A stretch of DNA of 64,000 nt. It comes from Endobugula sp965214375. Lineage in GTDB: Bacteria; Pseudomonadota; Gammaproteobacteria; Pseudomonadales; Cellvibrionaceae. Shown piece after piece: positions 44,402 to 52,976 of the stretch. Under the pieces are notes generated by a model, which saw nothing but the letters and a program-made list of their open reading frames with translations, made no database searches and was not told where the DNA came from. Every line of letters begins with the position of its first letter. Position 1 is the stretch's first letter. The stretch lies in assembly GCA_965214375.1 (NCBI GenBank), contig OZ243947.1, positions 1,798,001 to 1,862,000 of the forward strand, read 5' to 3'. The translations under genes were made by a program, and so were the position numbers.

Positions 44402-44410
44402 GTACTAATA

Positions 44411-44845
44411 ATGGATAGATTTGATAAAAACTTTAACAACGTTGACCCTGAAACATCACGGCCATTTAGCTCTGGACAACCTGATGGTGTTTGGCTTATC
44501 TCTATTATCTACAGCTTGCCTGTTTTCATTCCTATTACAGTCATTATCGTTGCAATATTTCTTGGCTTAATATTCGGTAGTACTAGCTGGTCTTTAGTAG
44601 GTGGTATGGCAATAGCAGTAATAGCAAACAGTGTTTTATTCTTACCTGCCATTATTTTAATGTTTCGCAGGTCTATAAAAGCTATCTATTACACTCTATT
44701 TTTGTTTTTATTGTCTTATTTTGGCATTTTAGCAGCATATTTTTTAAAACCAGACGCTATTATTGCAGGTATAGCTGCAATAGTTTTACAAGATTATATT
44801 TGTTATTACTTATATGGCCTTAAAAAGGACTTATTATTAAAATAA
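44411..44845 (+). CDS. Cassette 2: small membrane protein
   Basis: 144-aa integral membrane protein with four hydrophobic segments (about 28-54, 60-84, 89-110 and 115-135). A hydrophilic N-terminus, MDRFDKNFNNVDPETSRPFS, precedes them. ATG 44411 lies just after the attC1 core; no strong ribosome site. No family recognised. Between two attC sites in the same orientation, so it is a mobile gene cassette. Confidence 0.75.
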   Translation: MDRFDKNFNNVDPETSRPFSSGQPDGVWLISIIYSLPVFIPITVIIVAIFLGLIFGSTSWSLVGGMAIAVIANSVLFLPAIILMFRRSIKAIYYTLFLFLLSYFGILAAYFLKPDAIIAGIAAIVLQDYICYYLYGLKKDLLLK

Positions 44846-44852
44846 AACGTAC

Positions 44853-44945
44853 CCATAACAAGTGTGTCATGTACGCACGCAAAAAGCCGCGTGCTGGGAC
44901 GGGCTTACGCGCTGCTCCAGCCCGCCCCATACACTGGCGTTATGT
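44853..44945 (+). repeat. attC site of cassette 2
   Basis: 93 bp bounded by CCATAAC and GTTATGT. Inner arms AACAAGTGTGT and ACACTGGCGTT pair, and the centre is a GC-rich imperfect stem. The left core with flank, TACCCATAAC, complements the cassette start GTTATGGGTA at 44395. Confidence 0.9.
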
Positions 44946-44973
44946 GCATTAATAACTCTTAAAATTATCTATT

Positions 44974-45276
44974 ATGCTTAATAAAGATAAAAATGAATTT
45001 ACTTATCACCACTTTCATAATGCTCGTATTGTGTTTCTGGGGATATCCTGCATAGCCTTTTCTATATTTCTTCTATACATAGTAGGCGAGGCTATACTAA
45101 CGAGCTCTTCTTTTGAGTTATCTTTTATCATCTGGGTTATAGTAAGAATACTTGTTGAAATTATTTGCTTTTATTTTGGTTACAAAGCCTTTCGGACTTC
45201 TATAAAAGAAGTAAACGATATTGAAAAATCAAAATATTATAAAAAGGTTTTATCTAAAAAATCATCACAAAAGTGA
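44974..45276 (+). CDS. Cassette 3: small membrane protein
   Basis: 100-aa product with two hydrophobic segments (about 18-40 and 50-70) and a Lys-rich C-terminus. No family recognised. It ends directly before the left half of its attC (GCACCTAACAAGCG), which is split by an IS110-family element. Confidence 0.7.
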   Translation: MLNKDKNEFTYHHFHNARIVFLGISCIAFSIFLLYIVGEAILTSSSFELSFIIWVIVRILVEIICFYFGYKAFRTSIKEVNDIEKSKYYKKVLSKKSSQK

Positions 45277-45290
45277 GCACCTAACAAGCG
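45277..45290 (+). repeat. attC3, 5' half (split by IS)
   Basis: GCACCTAACAAGCG has the attC left core and inner arm. It is nearly complementary to the start of cassette 3 (GTTATGTGC). The matching right half lies beyond the IS at 46492-46529. The same 14 bp also border the second IS copy, so part of it may belong to the element. Confidence 0.7.
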
Positions 45291-45321
45291 ACTGTGATTA
45301 AACTCAAGCCTAAAGCGCAAT

Positions 45322-46283
45322 TTATTTAAGCCATATCCACTCCTGATTATCTCTGATCCTGGCATTTAAAATCGTCATCATCTTGCGCATACACGCTGTT
45401 AGCGCTACTTTTTTATGCTTTCCTTGTGCAACCAACTTATTTTAAAACTGTTTCATTGTTGGATTGTGTTGAATAGCGGACATCATTGCCATATAAAGCA
45501 CCGTTCTAATCGGTGAACGCCCGCCTCGTATACGTCGTTTTTTTGTTATTGACCCGCTTTCATGATGAACGGCGCAAAGCCACAAAGTGATGCAATTTTA
45601 CGGTGGCTGAGTTTGCCTAACTCAGGGAGTTCACCGAGCAGGGTATACGCAACACCCGTACCGATGCCAGTAGCCGATAATAAAATTTCTTTCGCTTGTT
45701 GCCATTGCTCTATTTTAGCCACTTCTTTTTCAAGTTGTTGGTCAATCCATGCTAGCTCCTTGTCCAGCATTTTTATCATACGACGATGCGAGGCAGCTAA
45801 GTACGATTGAGCTTTGTGTTGTCGATTCATCTCCTGAGTGCGGCTTTCCATGAATTGTCGCTTACGCGCATTTAAATCTCTGACTTTCCTAATATTTTTA
45901 GTGGGTAAGACCCTGACTTCTGGCTGCATGACAACACCACATTGTGCAATGAGACGCGCATCTATTTTATCGGTTTTTGCTAATATGCCTTGTGCACGGG
46001 CAAACTGTCGCACTTTTACTGGGGTAACAATAATAATAGGCAACTCATGTTCTGCGCAGGCTTCTGCAACAGTACGCTCATAACCACCTGTTGCTTCTAC
46101 TAAAACACGCGTGAGTTTATAGCGTTTGATTTTTCGTAGGAGCTGCTTAATACCGACGGCATTATTTTCCACTTGGAAATATTCATCGGTTTCATAAATG
46201 CAAATGTCCAGCATAGATTTACCGACATAGATAACAATATGACGTTGTAACTGCTTCTTCTGTGACTTAGGAGTTGTATTCAT
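45322..46283 (-). pseudogene. IS110-family transposase, broken (copy 1)
   Basis: The open N-terminal 245 codons (46283-45546) hold the RuvC-like DEDD domain with EATGGYE and TDKIDARLIAQ. The first catalytic Asp of the family motif IDVxK is Tyr19 (IVIYVGKS). A 1-nt deletion near 45563 shifts the frame before the Transposase_20 domain; in the other frame one reads ITKKRRIRGGRSPIRTVLYM, with the Ser region, and KVALTACMRKMMTILNA, with an in-frame TAA at 45442-45444. Three independent lesions mean this copy cannot make a working recombinase. Confidence 0.92.
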
Positions 46284-46491
46284 GACTCACCCTGGCTACA
46301 TTCGAGCTCGAGGCTCTTTCGACTGTTCGAGTTAATATTTGAAATTGGTATAACGCCCACGCTTGTTAACGGGCTTGAGAGATCAGCGCCTGGCGTCTAT
46401 CGGGCTGTTATACCAAAACCTGCGGCTACAGGTTGAGTCTCACTTTATCGAATAATAATGTGATGTAAAACTGGTAAAATACATCATACAA
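46284..46491 (-). ncRNA. Candidate bridge-RNA region of the IS (copy 1)
   Basis: Non-coding 208 nt upstream of the transposase. Read on the minus strand it folds into AACCTG/CAGGTT (46434-46417), then a long stem GGTATAAC and GCCC (46414-46402) with GGGC and GTTATACC (46358-46347) that closes an internal loop. Inside lie TAACAGCC (46410-46403), identical to the 8 nt of target abutting the IS end at 46492-46499, and TAACAAGCG (46368-46360), complementary to the other side of the junction (45282-45290 on the opposite strand). This is the layout of a target-binding loop in IS110 bridge RNAs. Transcription is not shown. Confidence 0.5.
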
Positions 46492-46529
46492 GGCTGTTAA
46501 TCTGATGGCTTTTGCATTGCTCGTTATGC
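46492..46529 (+). repeat. attC3, 3' half (split by IS)
   Basis: GGCTGTTAATC... through TTGCTCGTTATGC restores, with 45277-45290, an attC of about 52 bp; inner arms AACAAGC and GCTCGTT pair with one mismatch and the right core is GTTATGC at 46523-46529. Confidence 0.65.
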
Positions 46530-46552
46530 GTATTTAATGGAAAATTAATAAC

Positions 46553-46789
46553 ATGCCATTTAGTAAAGAAGAACATGAATTACTTGTCTCATTAAAAGGC
46601 GTAGGGCCCACGGTGGTAAAACGTTTTGAGGAAATAGGCATTAATTCATTAAAAGAGCTACAGCAGTATACTACTGAAGAAATTGCCGAAATGGCTGCAA
46701 GCATGCTTAATACAACTTGCTGGAAAAACAGTCCGCAGGCCAAATCAGCAATTAATGCTGCTATAAACTTAGCTAAGGATAATAGTTAA
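46553..46789 (+). CDS. Helix-hairpin-helix protein, Cdd1-like, probable cassette 4
   Basis: 78-aa protein with a HhH element, LLVSLKGVGPTVVKRFEEIG, resembling the short Cdd1 (pathogenicity locus) family as I remember it; such proteins may bind DNA non-specifically. It begins 24 nt after the right core of attC3, so it looks like a cassette, but no attC was found after it: the expected complement of GTTATGCGTA is absent in 46790-46865. Its orientation agrees with the other cassettes. Confidence 0.7.
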   Translation: MPFSKEEHELLVSLKGVGPTVVKRFEEIGINSLKELQQYTTEEIAEMAASMLNTTCWKNSPQAKSAINAAINLAKDNS

Positions 46790-46880
46790 AAGACGAAATA
46801 ATTCTGTTATCTTGGATTGATCATGTAGGTTGCAGAAAAATGGGCACGCCTAAAAACAAACGGGAATGATAATTATAATA

Positions 46881-48020
46881 ATGAATAGAAGAGAATTTAT
46901 AAAAATATGCCAATCACTCGGGATTACGTTGCCATTGCAGCCTGTTTTTAATGCATATGGCAAAAAAAAGAGTAACATAGATGACAATAATAAATCTGTC
47001 ATTATTATCGGTGCTGGCGCAGCAGGTCTTACGGCCGGCTACTTATTACAACAACAAGGAGTTGATTTTAAAATTTTAGAAGCTTCATCAGGTCATGGGG
47101 GACGCATGAAGCGCACCACTCAATTTGCAAATTTCCCCATACCTTTAGGGGCTGAATGGATACATGTTAATCCAGATATTCTTAACGAAATTGTTAATGA
47201 TGATTCGGTAAATACTGATATAGAAACGACGATGTATGATCCAGACATTGATTATGCATTGTACGAGGGTGAAGAAATTAGTCTATATGATGCAGGAATG
47301 ACCGAAGACAGTAAGTTCATCAATGCGACGTGGTTTGATTTCTTTGAACACTATCTTGTTCCATCAGTCGCGCCATATATTACTTATAATGCAGCTGTTG
47401 AAATCGTTGACTATTCAGTAGAAAAAATTCATGTAAAAACTCGCAATGCACTATATTCAGCTAGTCGAGTTATTGTAGCGGTTCCTGTCAAAATACTTCA
47501 GAACGGTATGATCAACTTTATTCCGGGGTTACCCAAGGGTAAACAGAATGCTATCGACAAGGTAAGAGTGTGGAGTGGGTGTAAAGCATTTATTGAATTT
47601 TCAGAGAAGTTTTATCCTGCCCTCGTCGGCTTCGACATCAAACCGTCAACGGCGGGAGAGAAACTTTATTATGATGCAGCCTATTGTCAAGATACCACCC
47701 AGAATATTTTGGGCTTATTTGCTGTTGGTACTGCAGCGCAGCCCTATATTGAATTAAGCGATGACGAACTGATTAAGTATATATTGAATGAGCTCGACGA
47801 GCTGTCTGATGGTCAAGCATCAGCTAACTATATTAAACATATTTTCCAAAACTGGAATGCAGAACCTTATGTGAATGGCGCTTATGTTATGGATGATGAG
47901 AACTGGCGAGTGGTAAAAAAACTGGGTGAGAGCGTTGATGAACGTTTATTTTTTGCCGGTGACGCCTGCACCGAAGGAGAAGACTGGGGCAGTGTTCATA
48001 CGGCCGTGCGTTCGGCGTAA
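46881..48020 (+). CDS. FAD-dependent amine oxidase with Tat-like signal
   Basis: Flavoprotein of about 379 aa. The N-terminus MNRREFIKICQSLG resembles a twin-arginine signal (RRxFxK), so export is possible; ATG 46881 is chosen over 46866 for this. VIIIGAGAAGLTAGYLL binds FAD, followed by EASSGHGGRMKR and GAEWIH. The C-terminus has LFFAGDACTEGEDWGSVHTAVRSA and stops at TAA 48018; the same frame continues RAIESMVQYF, as homologues do, so the last about 10 residues may have been lost by a nonsense change. The product is also shorter than typical monoamine oxidases (420-450 aa) between the FAD and substrate parts. Confidence 0.8.
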   Translation: MNRREFIKICQSLGITLPLQPVFNAYGKKKSNIDDNNKSVIIIGAGAAGLTAGYLLQQQGVDFKILEASSGHGGRMKRTTQFANFPIPLGAEWIHVNPDILNEIVNDDSVNTDIETTMYDPDIDYALYEGEEISLYDAGMTEDSKFINATWFDFFEHYLVPSVAPYITYNAAVEIVDYSVEKIHVKTRNALYSASRVIVAVPVKILQNGMINFIPGLPKGKQNAIDKVRVWSGCKAFIEFSEKFYPALVGFDIKPSTAGEKLYYDAAYCQDTTQNILGLFAVGTAAQPYIELSDDELIKYILNELDELSDGQASANYIKHIFQNWNAEPYVNGAYVMDDENWRVVKKLGESVDERLFFAGDACTEGEDWGSVHTAVRSA

Positions 48021-48100
48021 AGGGCTATTGAAAGTATGGTACAATATTTTGCAAGTATTATATTGATCAAAGGTATGATTATTGTTGTTAAACCGAGGTA

Positions 48101-49408
48101 TTATCCTATCTGCTTAACAAAAATCTTGGAGTTTCTTTGATAGTTGTATAGATTTTTTCTTTCTTGAGGCAGGATTTCAATGGTTGATTCCTTAAAACCC
48201 TGTTCCATAAACCAATGAGCGGTCTGGGTGGTCAGCACAAACAGCTGAGACATTTTTAGTTTACTCGCCTGCTTTTCAATATGAGCCAGTAACTTGGCGG
48301 CTTTACCATGGCCTTGATATTCGGGGTGGGTCACCATACAGGCAAGCTCTCCGGCGTTACTTTGAATAAAGGGATACAGCGCTGCACAGGTTACAATCGT
48401 TCCATCAATTTCCATCACCGTGAAGTGACCCACTTCTTGTTCTAACCTGTCTCGTGAGCGTCTAACCAAAACGCCCTCTGCTTCCATCGGTTCAATTAAT
48501 TCAAGAATGCCGCCGACGTCGTCAATGCGTGCCCGCCGGATCGTTTCATAGCTATCCCGGTGCACCATCGTGCCAAAGCCATCACGCGTGAATAGCTCTT
48601 TAATAAGCGCGCCATTTTCAACGTAACTGATAATCTGTGCGCGGTTAACGCCTTGATCACAAGCCTTGTAACAGGCCTTTAAAGAAAAGTGGCTGTCAGT
48701 GGTATCTTTCTTGAGTAATAATTTTTCACATTGCAACAGCGTAAGTTGCCGTTGTAATTCACCCAGATCATCAAGCACGCCATTATTCTTGTTAAATGCA
48801 ATCAATTTGTCTGCGCCCAGCTGTACTGCTATATCCGTTGCCACTTCACTGTACGACAGATTAAATACCTCGCCAGTAACGGAATAGCCCAAAGGAGAAA
48901 CCAGTGCGATAGAGCCGTTAAATAGCACTTCATCAATACCGTGAACATCGACCTTTCTGACCTTGCCGGTGTATTGCAAATCGACACCATCAACCACGCC
49001 ACAGGGCATAGCAGTGATAAAGTTACCGCTTCTGATTTGCAAGTCTGCATGATGCATAGGCGAGTTTGGCAGACCCGTTGATAACGCCGATTCAATGGTA
49101 AAACGGGTAGTACCAACGGCTTCTATAACCGCTTGTAAGATTGAGGCTGTCGTAATCCGTTTACCGTGGTGTACGTCACTCGCAAGCGTGTTGGATTCCA
49201 GCTTGGCTTCAATTTGTTGGCGGGCACCATGCACAATAACAATACGCACCCCAAGATTATTCAACAAGGTAATGTCGTGGATAATATTGGCGAAGTTATC
49301 GTGAGTGACTGCCGCACCCGGAAGCATAATTACAAAGGTCTTACCCCGATATGCCTTGATATAGGGGGACGTCTGCCGGAATGATGCAACGTGATCAATA
49401 GTGCTCAT
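48101..49408 (-). CDS. argA: N-acetylglutamate synthase
   Basis: First step of arginine synthesis; 435 aa. N-terminal amino-acid-kinase domain (about 1-290; FVIMLPGAAVTHDNFANI, IVHGARQQIEAKL) and a C-terminal GNAT domain (about 295-435; ELACMVTHPEYQGHGKAAKLL). The kinase part is the regulatory arginine-binding module. Convergent with the amine oxidase gene; core gene lying in the accessory region. Confidence 0.96.
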   Translation of the reverse strand: MSTIDHVASFRQTSPYIKAYRGKTFVIMLPGAAVTHDNFANIIHDITLLNNLGVRIVIVHGARQQIEAKLESNTLASDVHHGKRITTASILQAVIEAVGTTRFTIESALSTGLPNSPMHHADLQIRSGNFITAMPCGVVDGVDLQYTGKVRKVDVHGIDEVLFNGSIALVSPLGYSVTGEVFNLSYSEVATDIAVQLGADKLIAFNKNNGVLDDLGELQRQLTLLQCEKLLLKKDTTDSHFSLKACYKACDQGVNRAQIISYVENGALIKELFTRDGFGTMVHRDSYETIRRARIDDVGGILELIEPMEAEGVLVRRSRDRLEQEVGHFTVMEIDGTIVTCAALYPFIQSNAGELACMVTHPEYQGHGKAAKLLAHIEKQASKLKMSQLFVLTTQTAHWFMEQGFKESTIEILPQERKNLYNYQRNSKIFVKQIG

Positions 49409-49446
49409 AGTGCTTGATTGGTTTTTTTTAGACTAAAGAGCCGAAA

Positions 49447-51507
49447 TTAAACCATAGAGTTTATAGAGGAGTCTATCTTTAAATACTGTTCAAGATCTTC
49501 TTTACATAGGGGTTTGGCAAAAAAGAAACCCTGACCATAGTCACATGCCATATATCGTAATAGTTGACTTTGTCCCTCTGTTTCAATGCCTTCTGCAATA
49601 ACCGATAAATTAAGCTTATAAGCCATGACAATAATCGCTTCACACAGTGCTTCTTCTTGGGATCCGGGTTTAAGGTTGTCAACAAATGCTTTATCAATTT
49701 TGAGGTAATCAATATCCAGTTTTTTAAGGTACGCAAGTGACGAATAACCCGTACCAAAATCATCCAGTGCGACCTGTATGCCCGCATCACGCAACATCAA
49801 TAAACGCTCTGTTAAATGCTTGCCTGTATCCAACAATAGGTGCTCAGTGATTTCCAAACTAATGGCTGCTCCCGGCAAATTGGCTTTTTGTAATTGTTTG
49901 TACCAATTATCTAATTGTTCATTGCCCTCTCTAAAATAAAGCGGTGAAGTATTAATACTGACCTGAAAGTCAGGCTGATAGTTTTTTCTCCAATAGGAAA
50001 CGTCATCAATGACTTGTTCCAGTATCCAGTTACCTATTTCTTCAATCGTTCCACTTTCTTCTGTAATTTGGATAAATTCTTCCGGACTTACTAGGCCACG
50101 CTTAGGATGCTGCCAACGTAATAAAAACTCTGCTTTTTTAACCCTACCCGTTAACATGCAAATAATCGGTTGATAGCGAATAACAAATTGTTGTTGTTTT
50201 AATGCAACATGAAGATCCTGGCTGATTTTCATTTTTTCACGCACACGATTTTTCATTTCTTGTGTAAAAAATTCATAGCAATTAGACCCTTTAGCCTTTG
50301 CGTGAGTTAAGGCTAGGTCGGCATCTTTGAGGAGGTCTGTTACATTGTCTGCATCATCAGGATAGCAACAACCACCGATACAACATGAGGTATAGATTTT
50401 ATTATCGCCGACAGTAAATACTTGCGATAGCTTATTAATCAATTGGTGAATTATTTTTTCTATATTCTTATCGTCAATTAAAATTCCAAATTCATCCCCC
50501 GAAATTCTCGCAACGGTATTTTTTTTACCCATTGTATGAGCGATACGCTGCCCGACTTCAATTAATAGCCGATCGCCAATATAGTGACCCAAAGAATCAT
50601 TTATTTCTTTAAAATTATGTAAGTTAAGTAATAACAAACAAAAATATTTTTCTTTTTTAAGGTCTTTTTTTAATTGACTTTTTAATGCTTTCGTAAAAGA
50701 AATTTCTATTTGGCAATTCTGTTAGCGAATCATATCTGGCTTGTTTTATAATAATCTCTTCAGATTTTTTTCGCTCTGTGATGTCGCTCATCAACATCAA
50801 TAAATATTCTACATTATCAACGACAACATGATTAATATTTATTTCAACAGGGAGTATTGCACCATTTTTATGCTTTTGTTTGCTGTTGCAAATCATACTT
50901 TTAGTATTACGAATATTGGCAATTAAGCTATCCCAACTTTTTTCATCTGAAATTTCAAGGTCAACATCATCAATATTTAATGTCAATATTTCTTGGTAGC
51001 TATAGCCTAAGGATTCACAACCATGAATATTTGAATCTAGAATTTTTCTTGTCAATGGATCAATAGTCAACATCATGTCATTTGACGAGTTAATCATTGA
51101 GCGAAAAAGATTTACTGATTTTTCGATTTTTTTTGCTCAGTAATATTAATAATTTGCGCAACAATATAGTGATTTCCTGTATTTTTATTGTCTACACAAA
51201 CAAAAGAAGCCAACCCTAAAATACTATGGCCTTTTTTATGTGGATAACGTTTTTCAACAATGAATGGTTTGTTTGGATTAACCACCTGCTGCTCGCGGAT
51301 AGAGTGATTTAATGCATAGTCATCCGGATGTGAAATAATCACGTCAGAAGCATAAATTTCATCATCCTGATAACCTAACATATGCATCAGTGCAGGGTTG
51401 GCATAAACAAAGGTTCCATCCAACTGCGATACCACCATGCCAACGGGTGCATTGGCCATAATATGCCGCAGATCTTCATCCAAAATAGTGGTATGCCGGG
51501 GTGACAT
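49447..51507 (-). pseudogene. PAS-PAS-GGDEF-EAL cyclic-di-GMP protein, two frameshifts
   Basis: One gene in three pieces. Part 1 (51507-51112) is a PAS domain (IMANAPVGMVVSQLDG). Part 2 (51097-50657) is a second PAS and the start of GGDEF (YDSLTELPNRNFFYE). Part 3 (50637-49447) has SGDEF in place of GGDEF and an EAL domain in which EAL reads EFL (KKAEFLLRWQHP) while DDFGTGYSSL is intact. Frame breaks: a poly-A run of 8 (complement of 51127-51134) needs one more base, and a run of 7 (near 50665-50671) has one too many; together they are compensating. If corrected the product is about 686 aa. As read, only separate fragments can be made. Confidence 0.85.
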
Positions 51508-51620
51508 CTTTTTTCCTTGAGGGGAACCAGAAGCTTTTTTATTCTAGTTCTTCATGGGTCGTTTGTATATGCAACTATGGTGTGTGTACTTAAATACACA
51601 TGCCCGATTCAGAGCTATTT

Positions 51621-52835
51621 GCACCTAACAAGCGACTGTGATTAAACTCAAGCCTAAAGCGCAATTTATTTAAGCCATATCCACTCCTGATTATCTCTGA
51701 TCCTGGCATTTAAAATCGTCATCATCTTGCGCATACACGCTGTTAGCGCTACTTTTTTATGCTTTCCTTGTGCAACCAACTTATTTTAAAACTGTTTCAT
51801 TGTTGGATTGTGTTGAATAGCGGACATCATTGCCATATAAAGCACCGTTCTAATCGGTGAACGCCCGCCTCGTATACGTCGTTTTTTTGTTATTGACCCG
51901 CTTTCATGATGAACGGCGCAAAGCCACAAAGTGATGCAATTTTACGGTGGCTGAGTTTGCCTAACTCAGGGAGTTCACCGAGCAGGGTATACGCAACACC
52001 CGTACCGATGCCAGTAGCCGATAATAAAATTTCTTTCGCTTGTTGCCATTGCTCTATTTTAGCCACTTCTTTTTCAAGTTGTTGGTCAATCCATGCTAGC
52101 TCCTTGTCCAGCATTTTTATCATACGACGATGCGAGGCAGCTAAGTACGATTGAGCTTTGTGTTGTCGATTCATCTCCTGAGTGCGGCTTTCCATGAATT
52201 GTCGCTTACGCGCATTTAAATCTCTGACTTTCCTAATATTTTTAGTGGGTAAGACCCTGACTTCTGGCTGCATGACAACACCACATTGTGCAATGAGACG
52301 CGCATCTATTTTATCGGTTTTTGCTAATATGCCTTGTGCACGGGCAAACTGTCGCACTTTTACTGGGGTAACAATAATAATAGGCAACTCATGTTCTGCG
52401 CAGGCTTCTGCAACAGTACGCTCATAACCACCTGTTGCTTCTACTAAAACACGCGTGAGTTTATAGCGTTTGATTTTTCGTAGGAGCTGCTTAATACCGA
52501 CGGCATTATTTTCCACTTGGAAATATTCATCGGTTTCATAAATGCAAATGTCCAGCATAGATTTACCGACATAGATAACAATATGACGTTGTAACTGCTT
52601 CTTCTGTGACTTAGGAGTTGTATTCATGACTCACCCTGGCTACATTCGAGCTCGAGGCTCTTTCGACTGTTCGAGTTAATATTTGAAATTGGTATAACGC
52701 CCACGCTTGTTAACGGGCTTGAGAGATCAGCGCCTGGCGTCTATCGGGCTGTTATACCAAAACCTGCGGCTACAGGTTGAGTCTCACTTTATCGAATAAT
52801 AATGTGATGTAAAACTGGTAAAATACATCATACAA
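51621..52835 (-). mobile_element. IS110-family element, copy 2
   Basis: Same 1215 bp as 45277-46491; I saw no base difference in the lines compared, including all transposase lesions. The left border again shows GCACCTAACAAGCG and the right flank is AGCAACTAATATTGG, so the empty site may also have been attC-like. Flanks show TTCAGAGC (51608-51615) and GCTCTGAA inverted across the insertion. The DNA 51508-51620 before it is the leader of the PAS gene and has no gene. Confidence 0.9.
51666..52627 (-). pseudogene. IS110-family transposase, broken (copy 2)
   Basis: Identical to copy 1: Tyr in place of the first catalytic Asp, frameshift after APFIMKAGQ, and an in-frame TAA in the C-terminal domain (51786-51788). 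The candidate guide-RNA segment upstream is 52628-52835. Confidence 0.92.
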
Positions 52836-52976
52836 AGCAACTAATATTGGCTCTGAAAGCACTTGTGATCAAATTCATGGTTTGTAGGCCATCGTGCTTG
52901 TTGTGGATTTGTAGCGACTATAGTACCGTTATCCATACTTGATAATAAAGACTACAGATTCAAGGGGAATAGAGCA

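Larger units (their letters stand above)
45277..46491 (-). mobile_element. IS110-family element, copy 1, inside an attC site
   Basis: 1215 bp shared without visible difference with 51621-52835. The transposase is of the DEDD (IS110) family and is broken. The non-coding part upstream of the gene is long (208 nt) and the part downstream short, as in the IS110 rather than IS1111 subgroup. There are no terminal inverted repeats or target duplication, normal for this family. The outer 14 bp on the left (GCACCTAACAAGCG) are attC sequence and may be target rather than element, putting the true element at about 45291-46491. Confidence 0.88.

Noticed and set aside
45838..46083. Antisense open frames inside the IS transposase
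   Set aside because: They repeat in both IS copies only because the DNA is identical; codon pattern follows the transposase strand.
46790..46865. attC site after the HhH gene
   Set aside because: CCTAAAAACAAACG is weakly attC-like, but the expected complement of the cassette start GTTATGCGTA is absent.
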